From: Trichobilharzia szidati
Lineage: Eukaryota; Platyhelminthes; Trematoda; Strigeidida; Schistosomatidae
Assembly (NCBI GenBank): GCA_944472155.2
Contig: OX235275.1
Location: 25,844,865 to 25,908,864 of the forward strand
Length of the DNA stretch: 64,000 nucleotides
Direction: 5' to 3'
The position numbers and the translations under genes were made by a program. Position 1 is the first letter of the stretch. Every line of letters starts with the position of its first letter. Shown here piece after piece: positions 53,731-63,262 of this stretch. The notes beneath the pieces are model-generated. The model saw only the letters and a program-made list of their open reading frames with translations. It was not told the origin of the DNA and searched no databases.

Positions 53731-54505
53731 CACTTGTTTTGATTTTCTTTATGTCCTAATGGGAATTTTCCATGAATTCAATAAATCAAAGCAACGATAA
53801 CATATTGTCTAAAAGTATGCAAGATTCTGCTGGTCAATTTCGATTTATTCAAAAATGTCACTAAGAAATCAGGAACACGATAATGTCAAAATTGGTGCAG
53901 ACATTGCTAATCATTGACATTTTTGTAGGTTCCGTTTTAAGTGGACTTATCACAGGAAAATGTCATACAGATTTCGGTTTTCTTCACATATATCCCCCTA
54001 AAACGCGTACACACATAGAAACATTGACGTTTATCAGTCAGACCATTGTCAGACAAATGTAACATTGAACAAAGCTTCAATCAGGCATTATCTAACCATG
54101 TACGAATACCTTCTTGATTTATATTTATCTATTGAATTTCAGGAATATGTATAATGTCTGTTTTTGCTTCACATTCCTTTCCTCAAAACACTGTTCATCC
54201 AAATGTTTTGGCCATAGTTTTTTGTCTGATAAATGTTTCGCTGTATGTCATAAAGCAATGCTCGAAATGCTATCACGAACATACACGATATGAGGAAGGA
54301 AGAGTGATAAAACTGTGACTACCTACTACCCACCACGAAATGTCACTGACAGATGAATAAAATCTATGGAAGTGTGGATTTCAGTGCGTGAGTGATAAAA
54401 AGTAAGAAGCAGCGTGAACACAGTAATTGCAAACACTTGGAAATAGCTTTGTTGCAGTGGATTCAACAAATGTCTGATCTGTTACAGACATTATCAAGAT
54501 CTGAC
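53731..54505. other. unassigned stretch
   Basis: No gene recognised. Confidence 0.4.
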
Positions 54506-54695
54506 ACTACTTAAAGAACGAGTTGAAAACGGTGTGTATTGGGCAGGTATTTAGTTCTCGTTTGAGTCATTTTGAGCCCAGAACGTCTATTTAAAAGACA
54601 AATCCATGTGGCATTTGACCACTGGGACCCAATTTTAAACCTGTACGAATTCATGACTTTAGTGAGATCCCTAAACAATGTCATCAGTGAATTAA
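54506..54695 (-). mobile_element. HHR-SINE A, old decayed copy
   Basis: 'gtgtattgggcaggtattta', 'ccactgggacccaattt' and 'gtacgaattcatgactttag' follow the minus-strand order. The ribozyme is lost. Confidence 0.45.
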
Positions 54696-55484
54696 AAGTC
54701 AATCTGAACTAGGAATATTCCTTCCACAATAATTTCTCCTCTTCAGGTTCTTACAATTGTAAAATATAATATTTGTTGTCGTTACAATAATGATGGCCTG
54801 TTATGCGGTGAATATATTTTTTAACATATAATAACAGATTGGTTATGGGGTATCAAAAAAATAGTCGTATTTGTGTGACAAACGTGTTAGTTGGCTGAAA
54901 TCGATTACAAAATATTGTCAAATGAGAGGGGCACTTGTGGCGATTATTCATAATAGACTCGTAGAATGCAGAGTGGGTAAGAAAAATTAGCAAGTCAGTC
55001 CAAGGTTATAAATGGTGTCAGGTGAGTGAGTGGCTAGTACAAAGTGGTATGTATTAAATAGGAGGAGATAGTAAGACTGCAATTAGAGAGGTTCATCATG
55101 AAATAACGAATGTGTGAAATGAATCGGGTGGAGGCATATATCAGGAAAAGTTATAATATTACCTATATTAAGTCCGGATAGTATAAATGAGGAATTTTGT
55201 ATTTATGAGAGACTGTTTGCATGAACGGTATAAATTACGACGAATAATAATAATTGTAATAATAAGCAAAGAAAGCAGAAAAACCAAGAGGATTAAGAGG
55301 TAGATGCACTCATGTTGAAAAGAAGATTCATTAGTCCAAGTTTGGCCACTGTAGGAACAGTGTCTGAAGGTGTTCTTTTTGGATATTCGAGATATGGGAA
55401 TATTTAACACTAACAAATCTCATCAGTGAATATTTGACCCCATACCTGATCTGAATAGGGTTATTCGAGCATCAGATCAATTTT
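54696..55484. other. unassigned stretch
   Basis: No gene recognised. Confidence 0.4.
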
Positions 55485-55645
55485 CAAGTACTGATTTTGT
55501 GTGGAATTTTGTTTGATTAGTTTGAGGATTTCATCATGAGCTGACATTGGTTAGAGAATCATTGGAAAAACATCTGAGGGTACTGTCAGATAGCTGTTTC
55601 GTCCTGGTTTGGGACTCTACACAGTACTCACCCACTTGGGTTCGA
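55485..55645 (-). mobile_element. HHR-SINE A, left arm
   Basis: Minus-strand tail and hammerhead at 55585-55640: GTACTGTGTAGA, GTCC/GGAC stem II, GAAACAGCTATC. The core reads CTGTGTAGA, with A6 replaced. Confidence 0.7.
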
Positions 55646-56165
55646 AGAATCCCAAACTATGACAAAACGACTGTTTGGCAGTACTCACACCTGGTTTCTC
55701 CAATGGTTCTCTAACTGTTGTCAGCTCATGATGAAATCTTACAACCAATGAAACAGATTCCGTACAAAACCAATACTTGAAAATAGATAGGATGCTTACT
55801 AGCTACTGGCCCTATACAGACAGTGACCTGGGATTCTAGTGGAAAGAACCGTAACCAGTAGGGCGCAGCAGGTTGACTGTGAGGCAGTAACTCATCGACG
55901 AAGATTTTGCTGAGTGGTCACGCTATTTCATGAATTGGCAGAAGTTAGAATTCATTGACTGGCCAATAGATTTGGTCACAGTTGATGAGTGGCCTACGAG
56001 CTAGCTCGCCTTGAAGCCGGAAGGTCTTTGATTTGAACCCCCGTGGTGGGTGCGTACTGTGAAGAATCCCAGACTAGGCTGACGAAACAGCTGTTCACTA
56101 CCCCCAGCTAGTTTTCCAATAGTTCTCTAACTGATGTCAGCCTTTGATGAAATCCTCCAGCGAAT
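55646..56165 (+). mobile_element. HHR-SINE A, right arm, tandem partial dimer
   Basis: First hammerhead remnant and tail at 55646-55770, then a complete second unit: 5' body, tRNA-like block, hammerhead near 56055-56105 (CTGTGAAGA, stem II with 'aggctgac', GAAACAGCTGTTC) and tail. The two ribozyme positions are about 415 bp apart, which gives the monomer length. Confidence 0.8.
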
Positions 56166-56739
56166 CGCCACATTTCTAATTTTTCTCACATAAAGACAGA
56201 CAGAGCAAAGAAATAAGCTTAATGAATAGAAACCATTTCATGCAAAATTCTAAAATGGCTGATTTTTCTCACCAGAAAGTTTAAGTGTGTGTGTTTTCCA
56301 TTTTCGTTTTGTCACAAAGAACATTTGCTTATATCTGCAAAGAAATAAAAAAGAGAGGAAGTGACATTCTACTATAAGATGTAGTGCTGTATGTCTACGA
56401 ATTCTTTTTTTTTTGTTTCTTGCCTAATGTCAAATGATAAATGTTTCATCTTTGACTTTGTCACATATCCCTTTTTTGTGTTCTACTCGTTTTGGTTTCT
56501 TCTTCTTTTCTTCACTCCATTGAACAGTTGTTTGTGTAAAATGTCGAATTCAATCTTTATCTTCGAGTTTGTGAAGAAAATTACTAGCGATGATGATGCT
56601 GTTTTTTGCTGGTATCTAAAAATACTTATTTTTTGTGAATTAATGTTGAAGTGGTTAGCAAAAAGGCTAAATGGAATATTGAAAAATGTGTATATTTCAG
56701 ATTCGTTCATGTGTTTTAAAGCATTCAACTATACAGTTT
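56166..56739. other. unassigned T-rich stretch
   Basis: Open frames (such as 56391-56852) are driven by T-rich composition (FF, FFV, FLLLFF) and overlap the start of the next retroelement. No gene called. Confidence 0.45.
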
Positions 56740-57700
56740 TGTCTCGCCCCATTTTTATTCAATTTCATCAGAGTTGTACTAACGGATTTAAACCTAACTC
56801 ACTTCAGAGACTCAGGGATTGTCATGTTACCATCAGGGAACAATCTTGTTGACTTGGAAAATGCAGATGATATTGTCCACCTTTGAGTGAAGACGCTGAC
56901 AAAACCGAGAGGAGTCTTCTGAACACCTTGAACAGCAGCAATCTACGAATGACTGGCAATCGATTCGCTCCCTCCAAATGTAAGATGATGTTACAAGACT
57001 GGACTACACTGACTCCTAGCTTAAAAATAGGGAGTGAAGTGGTAGAGCGTGTTAGCCATTTCACTTATTTGTGAAGTTGCATCAGCCAACCTGAATAGGT
57101 GAATCTGTGACGAAATCTCAGCACGGATGTAGAAGGCTCGTTTCGCTGTCTCTGGCGTAGACGTGATATCCGGCTGGCTTTTGACCAAAGGGCGTATGTA
57201 CCGCTCAGCAGTCCGCTCTGTCCTCCTTTATGTCTGTGAGACCTGGCCATTGAGAGTGGAAAACATGAAAAGCCTAGCTAGCTGTCTTTGATCCTAGGTG
57301 TCTGCTTTCTATCTCCGGTGTGAAGTGGTATAAAAGGGTGAGCAATATTGGGGTTAGGCATCAAGTGCTAAGTAAGGAGGGAAGGAAAATCAATCGACAA
57401 GGCTGTGAAGCTACATAGACTGGGATGGTTATGACATGTGTTACGTATGCCTAGTCATAGCTTTCTTCGACAATGGGCAATGTTAGATGACATAGGGTCA
57501 GCCTGGAAAAGAGCAAGCAATGGTCAAACCAAAATCTGAAATCCACAACAGTTAGTTTAAGCCAGCCACTTAGGAAGATGTAGACTTCCTGGTTGGGGTC
57601 CTCGGGACGGTAAACACCAATGGCTAAGGACAATTGGTGATATGGCTCAAAGTGATCGTTCTCAATGGCGTAGATGCATTCACTCCTTGTGACTTGTAAT
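56740..57700 (+). pseudogene. non-LTR retrotransposon, RT core to C-terminus, decayed
   Basis: A different non-LTR lineage from the SR2-like copies. Readable: PIFIQFHQSCTNG, VDLENADDIVHL (motif C region, NADD for YADD), APSKCKMMLQDWTTLTPSLK, IGSEVVERVSHFTYL, a trace of 'dirlafdqrvy', VLLYVCETWPL near 57220 (one base shift), then 'caccttcgtgg'-type C-terminal text including RLGWL and CRLPGWGPRD. It ends 'gctcaaagtgatcgttctcaa'. Many stops and shifts. Confidence 0.7.
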
Positions 57701-58355
57701 TTCCAATGAAACTATTTTGTTCTTCGTTAATACTATACCTTTTGTCTCATATCCCTCTCTACTGTCTCTATTTTGCATTTATTCTACTTTCTTCTATTGC
57801 TTCTTGTGCTACGTGGAGTGTGGCAACTTGAACTGCAAAGTTCTATGTTGAAAACAGACAGACAGATAAGTTTTGTTTCTCACAACCATACACACACGTG
57901 CCTACGAAAAGTCTGGCTGCAGAGCATCCAGTTTGCAAGCAGAGGTCACATTTTCAGTCGTTTCTTATCTGACTCCAAGACTGTGCGTCTCTGCTTAGTG
58001 ATGTGCATTTACTTCTTCAAGATAACATAAGTCCTCTCAGCTTCGCTGATTAATTTCAACCGCCTAACGCAGATTATTCCAATAAATGTGAAGCACTCAA
58101 ACTCAATTTGAGTGATTGAACTCAAATGAAAACTACAAGTAGTGGTATGGAACTTATTCTGGTGTGGAATTTCAAAAACTCCCGGTAGTAGCTCAGTTAC
58201 TGACCAATAATATACACAAATTCATATGGAATCTTTATTTTTGCTGATAAACTTATCAGTATATGCAAAATAGGATGACAAACATTCATTACATGCAAGT
58301 TTGAGAATTATTAAAAGCACGAGAGGTACTGAATAACCCCTTCATCCTTCTTTAG
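57701..58355. other. unassigned stretch
   Basis: No gene recognised; the left end may be the 3' tail of the preceding element. Confidence 0.35.
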
Positions 58356-58359
58356 GAGT

Positions 58360-58490
58360 CTGCAGCATCCAGGACCTTCAGGAAACGAGGCTAACTCAGT
58401 AACCAATCAGCTATTTTGATGGTCCAACTGTCCAGTACTACCCGGATTTTCAACAGTCCTATAACTGAAATCAAATCTTGATCAAACCTG
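58360..58490 (+). mobile_element. HHR-SINE A, decayed fragment
   Basis: 'gtccaactgtccagtactac' and 'ccggattttcaacagtcc' match the part after the cleavage site and the tail. Confidence 0.45.
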
Positions 58491-58539
58491 AAATAAAGTC
58501 CATGATTCTTGTTGTAAACGTCCTGAATTTAAAGACGTT

Positions 58540-58636
58540 GTAAAGTAGTAAGTGCTTTGTTAGCAGTGTTTCAACTATTTGCTGCACGGATAGGGGATGT
58601 CAGAGTCAGGCGGAATCGAAAAGGTAAGAAAACTTT
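58540..58636 (+). mobile_element. RTE-type remnant, before SINE A insertion
   Basis: 'tttcaactatttgctgcacg' and 'ggatgtcagagtcaggcgg' match the 'STTGG-DEDVK-RIGKAR' region of RTE. Interrupted at about 58637 by a SINE A pair; resumes at 59009. Confidence 0.55.
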
Positions 58637-58802
58637 CTATAGTTTGGTTTGTAAGGTTTAGTTATGTTTTCACGAGTTGATCATGGATTGATATCAGTTA
58701 GAGAACCATTGAAAACTGGGGAGTACTAGAGAGCTGCTGTTCCGTCCTTGTTTGGGACATCCATCCACACACGTGACATCTAATTGAACCTCACTGGTCA
58801 CT
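58637..58802 (-). mobile_element. HHR-SINE A, left arm, variant subfamily
   Basis: Minus-strand tail 'gatcatggattgatatcag', GACGGAACAGCAG region, then 'acatccatccacacacgtg'. It closely matches 37940-38280. Confidence 0.7.
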
Positions 58803-59008
58803 GGTTGGGGTCGCGCAAAATCACGAATTGGTAGAAGTTAGAATTCATGAGCCATTGAATCGGGTCCCAGTTGCTGAATGGTATACGAGCTTGCCTTGTA
58901 ACCAGAAGGTCCTGCCGATGATTCCCAAACCAGGACGGAGGAAACAGCTGTCCAATACTCCCTGGTTTTCAGGGGTTCACTAACTGATATCAATCCGTGA
59001 TCAACGCG
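58803..59008 (+). mobile_element. HHR-SINE A, right arm, variant subfamily
   Basis: Plus-strand tRNA-like block ('gttgctgaatggtatacgag') lacking a clean box B, hammerhead remnant (CTGCCGATGATTCCC ... GGAAACAGCTGTCC) and tail 'tgatatcaatccgtgatcaa'. Confidence 0.7.
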
Positions 59009-59460
59009 TAAAGACAAACTTTTGTTAATTTAGGCATAGTCAGTACTTCTACGTAGTAAAGAGACTCTGTGTGTTACTAACAGGCTTCAAACTTTTGTCA
59101 GTAACTGCCTTCGCTTCATGCTGAAGACCTGATTGCTAGAAAGGATATTCAACAATGGACAAATCTACCGGGAAACGATCGCCTGACAAAATGTGCCAAA
59201 GAAAATGCAGATTAGTGAGAAGAACGCTGAAAAGATCGTTGAATGACGGTTCACTCTAGGTGGGACATTCAGTGGAACAGGAATATAATATTGAGATTTA
59301 AATGCAGGACCGAGAGTGACATGGAATTCTTCGTATCAGGAGGAGATGAGAACTTATAGACAATCTTGGAGCCAGTCAAAGAGAACAAAACAGAGTGGGA
59401 TGAAATGCCCAAGTGTTGTTGGAGCCGAATATTTCATCTGAAAGTCAGTGGAATGATAAT
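59009..59460 (+). pseudogene. RTE-type remnant, after SINE A
   Basis: 'caactgccttcgcttcatgc', 'aagaacgctgaaaagatcg', 'gaccgagagtgacatgg' and 'gaggagatgagaac' follow the C-terminal RTE order. No frame survives. Confidence 0.6.
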
Positions 59461-59599
59461 AATAACTCTAAGATTTAATTTGCAGGAGAACTAGTGAATC
59501 AGAGAGTTGCTTTTTTCAACAGGAGAAGAATTCAGCCTTCGAAATATTCGTAGTGACAATTACACAGGTGAAAATAACCCATTCTACTGAATATCTTGG

Positions 59600-60290
59600 A
59601 ATGCCCACATTGAGTTATCACGCGTCAAAGATAGAACTTTTGGTGAACATAGAAAAAACAGAGGTGATGAATGTTTCTGGCCAACTGCAACAGTAACGAC
59701 AACAGATAACATGCAACTATCAGCATAAATAGGAGAAATCTGAAGGAAGCAACCTTTTTTACCTACCCACCCACCTACCTGGGAAGCATCGTTTCAACTA
59801 CAGGTGGACGGAACTGATGAGGATATCAAAGCAGCGACGATCGGGAAAGCAAGGCAAGCTTGCATTACTCTCAAGTCTGTGTGGAGGTCAACAGCACTAC
59901 TCAACATGAAAAATAAGATCCTGGTTTTCGACTCCAATGTGAAGTCAGTGCTACTCACTGTATGGATCAGATACTTGGCGCCCCGTCAGTCAGGGCACTT
60001 TGAACAAACTACAGACCTTCATGAACAGCTGTCTTCGCTCAATACCACTGAAGATCAGATGGCCGGTCAGAAATGATCAGCGACAGGGATCTCTGGCAAT
60101 GAACGAATCAATCCAACCCAGCAAGAAAAGATTGTGCAAGAAATATTCAGGAAGAAATGGAGGTGGATTGGCCATACTCTAAGAAAATGAACCACCTAGT
60201 GACATCACACGACAGGTCATCGCGCGAGTGGAATCCGAACGGAAGCGGCGAGTTGGTTGTCAGTGCGAGGGTTACACAGAGGTAACATAG
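59600..60290 (+). pseudogene. RTE-type retrotransposon remnant
   Basis: Plus strand: 'gtgaacatagaaaaaacag' (NIEKTEV), 'acctacctgggaagcatcg', DGTDEDIKAA then TIGKARQACITLKSVW near 59804, NSNVKSVLLTVW, MNSCLRSIPL near 60030 and 'ggatgggatt'-type RWIGHTL near 60160. It stops before the usual 3' terminus at about 60285, so its end is truncated or replaced. Confidence 0.75.
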
Positions 60291-60569
60291 CTATCATATG
60301 ATGGTAATATTACATTCATAAGACATCAGAAAATTACACTCAGTATAAGAGACATAAACATTCAGGGAATCAATCTACTAACGAGAATTAAGCTCATCGA
60401 AAATTCTAGGCGAATGTTTTCTCCGTTTCTCCTTACCTATCATTTAACTGGAGAGTAGAGTCTGCTTTAATCCTCTAACAGTTCTACCCAGTTAGTAAAA
60501 TAAAGGGAAGTTTTTTCTGAGTAATTTTAGCTGTCTAAACCACACACCACAACTACTTCAGTAGAATTC
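60291..60569. other. unassigned stretch
   Basis: No gene recognised. Confidence 0.4.
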
Positions 60570-60775
60570 GTCTTTATTTATTTTATTTTATTTTAATACA
60601 GCTTGATTTCACACAGTGTTTTGGTACATGTATAGAATTTTCAGCACGTGATATCGTTAGCCCAAATTTAGCGGGCTGACCATTGATATCAGTTGTGTGT
60701 CGGCCGAAGATCGAATCCCAGACCATATGCATGGTCACCAAGCCTCTTATCTGTTGGGTCACCGACACACAGTCA
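60570..60775 (-). mobile_element. SINE C, tRNA-derived
   Basis: Minus-strand copy: head GTCGGTGACCCAACAGATAA, box B 'gggattcgatc', body 'gggctaacgatatcacgtg' and an A-rich tail from (TTTTA)n at 60570-60600 read in complement. The tRNA-like boxes are damaged. Confidence 0.75.
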
Positions 60776-61097
60776 CTTTTAATCCGTCTTTTATCTAGTG
60801 TTTAATGTTACCCGTTTATCAAAATTTCAGTTTTACTGGGAACGTCATCACTCTGATTTGACTGACGGTAATAATATGAGGAGGATAATAAAATAATCTT
60901 AAAATCCTATTTCAATTCAAGCACATCACAGCATTCTAACAAGTTACTTTTTGTGACTATAAAAACACTCGTCTTATTTCCTGTCTGATTATAATTGATC
61001 AATAACACTCATCTTATTATTTCTGAATGTACATTATCCCGTATTGATTTTTGTTCAAATATCTAATCAGTTAAGTTTTGGGGGTTAAGTTGCTAGC
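60776..61097. other. unassigned stretch
   Basis: No gene recognised. The next RTE copy begins at its right edge. Confidence 0.4.
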
Positions 61098-61847
61098 ACC
61101 ACGCCATAACCCTCCATGTTTATCCGGGCTTGGGATCGGATTGGTGGCAGGGTGTTCAAACACAAGGATATACACAAGGCAACATGGATTTCAGCAGACG
61201 GACACACCAATAGCCAGATAGACTTCATTTCAATCTCAAGGAAGTGGAGACGGAGCCTACTGGACACAAGGTGGAGGAGAGGAACAGATGTGGGTTCAGA
61301 CCACTATCTAGTACAACGGACTTTTAAGGTGACGATAAAAGCCTCGAAGATAGCTGGGGATAGGCCACAATGCAAGTTCAACACTCAAAACCTGAAGGAC
61401 ACAACCACAAAGGACATTTTCACTGCAACTGTCAGGGCAAAGCACGAAACACTACGTGGAATCACTGAGGAATCATCCGTGGAAGACCATTGGAACTTTC
61501 TAAAGGTGATTTTCAATGAAACATGTTCAACGGTTTTAGAAAGAAAGAAGAAACAAGACAAGGAATGGCTCTCGACGGACACTTGGAAGCTAATGGAGGA
61601 GAGGAGAATGGAGAAAATGATTCAATGCACAGATGGACAAGAGAAAGAGACGCTGAGTTCAACTTACACAGCACTGGACAAAGAAGTGAAGAAGAGTGCC
61701 AGGAAGGACAAAAGGCAATTTTACAACAACCTGGCCACTGAAGCTGAGAAGGCAGCAGGCAAAAGGGACCTGAGGACACTATATCAGATAACCAAGTCTC
61801 TATCCGGGAAGAGATCAACACAAGTGAAACCTATAAAAGACAGCTAA
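61098..61847 (+). CDS. RTE-type retrotransposon, endonuclease end and linker
   Basis: Open frame of 243 codons (61116-61847). It begins inside the apurinic endonuclease domain: WDRIGGRVFKHKDIHKATW, then SQIDFISISRKWRRSLLD, then the catalytic-histidine block GSDHYLVQRTF (S-D-H). A charged, lysine-rich linker to the RT follows (ARKDKRQFYNNLATEAEKAA, LYQITKSLSGKR). The N-terminal half of the endonuclease is missing because the copy is 5'-truncated. The stop TAA at 61845-61847 interrupts what continues as the RT region in intact copies. Confidence 0.8.
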
Positions 61848-62404
61848 GGGAACCCAATTACCAAAGAAGAAAGACAGATTAAACAATGGGCGGACCACTT
61901 CAAAGGACTCTTGAACCGACCACCACCTACAACCCGTCCAGTAATACCAACAACAGCACGTATACAACTGCAAGTTGGCGCCAATCCTCCAACGAAAGCT
62001 GAAGTCTTGAATGCAATCAAGCTTCTGAAAGCTGGAAAAGCAGCTGGACCAGATGGAATACCCCCGGAAGCACTGAAAGCGGACCAAGAGACGACAGCAG
62101 ATATGCTGACTCCATTACTGCAAAAAATCTGGAAGGAGGGAAAGGTGCCTACTGACTGGAGGAAAGGTTACATTGTGAAACTACCAAAGAAGGGCGACCG
62201 AGGACTCTGCAAGATCTGGCGAGGAATCATGCTACTGTCGACGCCTAGTAGAATCCTGAGTCGTATCATCCTGGAGAGAATAAAAAATGCACTAGATGCA
62301 GAACTCTGACCAGAACAAGCTGGATTCAGGAAAGGCAAATCATGTTCTGACCAAATTGCAACTCTAAGCATCATCATCGAACAAAGCATGGAATGGCAAT
62401 CAAT
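61848..62404 (+). pseudogene. RTE-type reverse transcriptase, N-terminal part
   Basis: Reads ITKEERQIKQWADHFKGLLN, then (frame 61911-62309) KLLKAGKAAGPDGIPPEALK, TDWRKGYIVKLPKKGD, MLLSTPSRILSRIILERI, a stop at 62307, then EQAGFRKGKSCSDQIATLSI and IIEQSMEW. AGPDGIP and QAGFR are the RT 'finger' motifs of this group. The sequence breaks off at about 62404, before motif A, and resumes in the C-terminal domain: the palm with motifs A, B and C has been deleted. Confidence 0.85.
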
Positions 62405-63075
62405 CCAGCGCCAATCACCATCAACGGTAGGGATTTGAAAGAGGTTACTTAATTCACTTATCCAGGGAGGGAGCACTGTCTCAACTACAGGAGGAATGGA
62501 CGAGGATGTCAAATCGAGAATCGGGAAGGCGAGAAACACATTCATAAACCTGAAACCAATCTGGAAATCTTCCTCACTCAACTCAGCATCAAAAACAAAA
62601 TTCGGATTTTCAATACAAACGTCAAGTCAGTCAGTTCTTCTATACGGATCAGAAACTTGGCGGGTCACAAAGAATATTTCCAACAGCCTTCTGCAGACCT
62701 TTATCAACAACTGTCTTCGTTCTATACTCGATATTAGATGGCCGGAAAGAATCACAAACAAGAAACTATGAGAACAAAACAAGAACCAATCGCCCAACAA
62801 ATATGCAGGAGAAAGTGTAGATGGATTGAACACTCACTGAGGAGGCCGCTGGGTGACATCACGCGTCAGGCCTTCGAGTGGAACCCGAAAGGGAAGTGGC
62901 GAGTGGGACGTCCAAGGGTGACATGGAGGAGATCGTGTGAAGAAGAGTTGAAACAGTATGGACTAACATGGATGCAAGTGAAAAGTATGGGAGAAGACAG
63001 AAGCAAGTGGAGGCGTGCAGTTGAAGCCCTATGTTCCACTAGGAACCCAAGGGAATAATAATAATGAATCTAATC
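62405..63075 (+). pseudogene. RTE-type C-terminal domain and 3' end
   Basis: Starts 'ccaatcaccatcaacgg' (TINGRDLKEV) and reads GGMDEDVKSRIGKARNTFIN, NVKSVLLYGSETWRVTKNIS, LLQTFINNCLRSILDIRWPE, EPIAQQICRRKCRWIEHSLR, then GRPRVTWRRSCEEELKQYGL and RAVEALCSTRNPRE. The end is 'aacccaagggaataataata', the family 3' tail. This is the best-kept 3' end in the window and served as the reference for the other copies. Confidence 0.85.
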
Positions 63076-63084
63076 AATTCCATT

Positions 63085-63262
63085 CGTGTATATAAATGAA
63101 GTAAAGAGTTGTGTGAGTAGTGACTTGATATGATTATGAGTGGCAATAGCTTGTGCTGGAAACGTGGTCATCAGTTAATATTACTGTATAACAATACTGT
63201 GTGATTTATCAAAATAAAATCTCATGCATAATGGTGTTATACTCTACCACAGTGCCCAAGTT
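63085..63262 (-). repeat. unclassified repeat Y, inverted copy
   Basis: Reverse complement of 45105-45260 by shared landmarks ('tgtggtagagtataacac', 'cagtattgttatacagtaat', 'ctcacacaactctttac'). It follows directly on the RTE 3' tail. Confidence 0.6.

Noticed and set aside
56391..56852. 153-codon open frame as a membrane protein
   Set aside because: Composition reflects a T-rich stretch and the end overlaps a recognisable retrotransposon in the same region.
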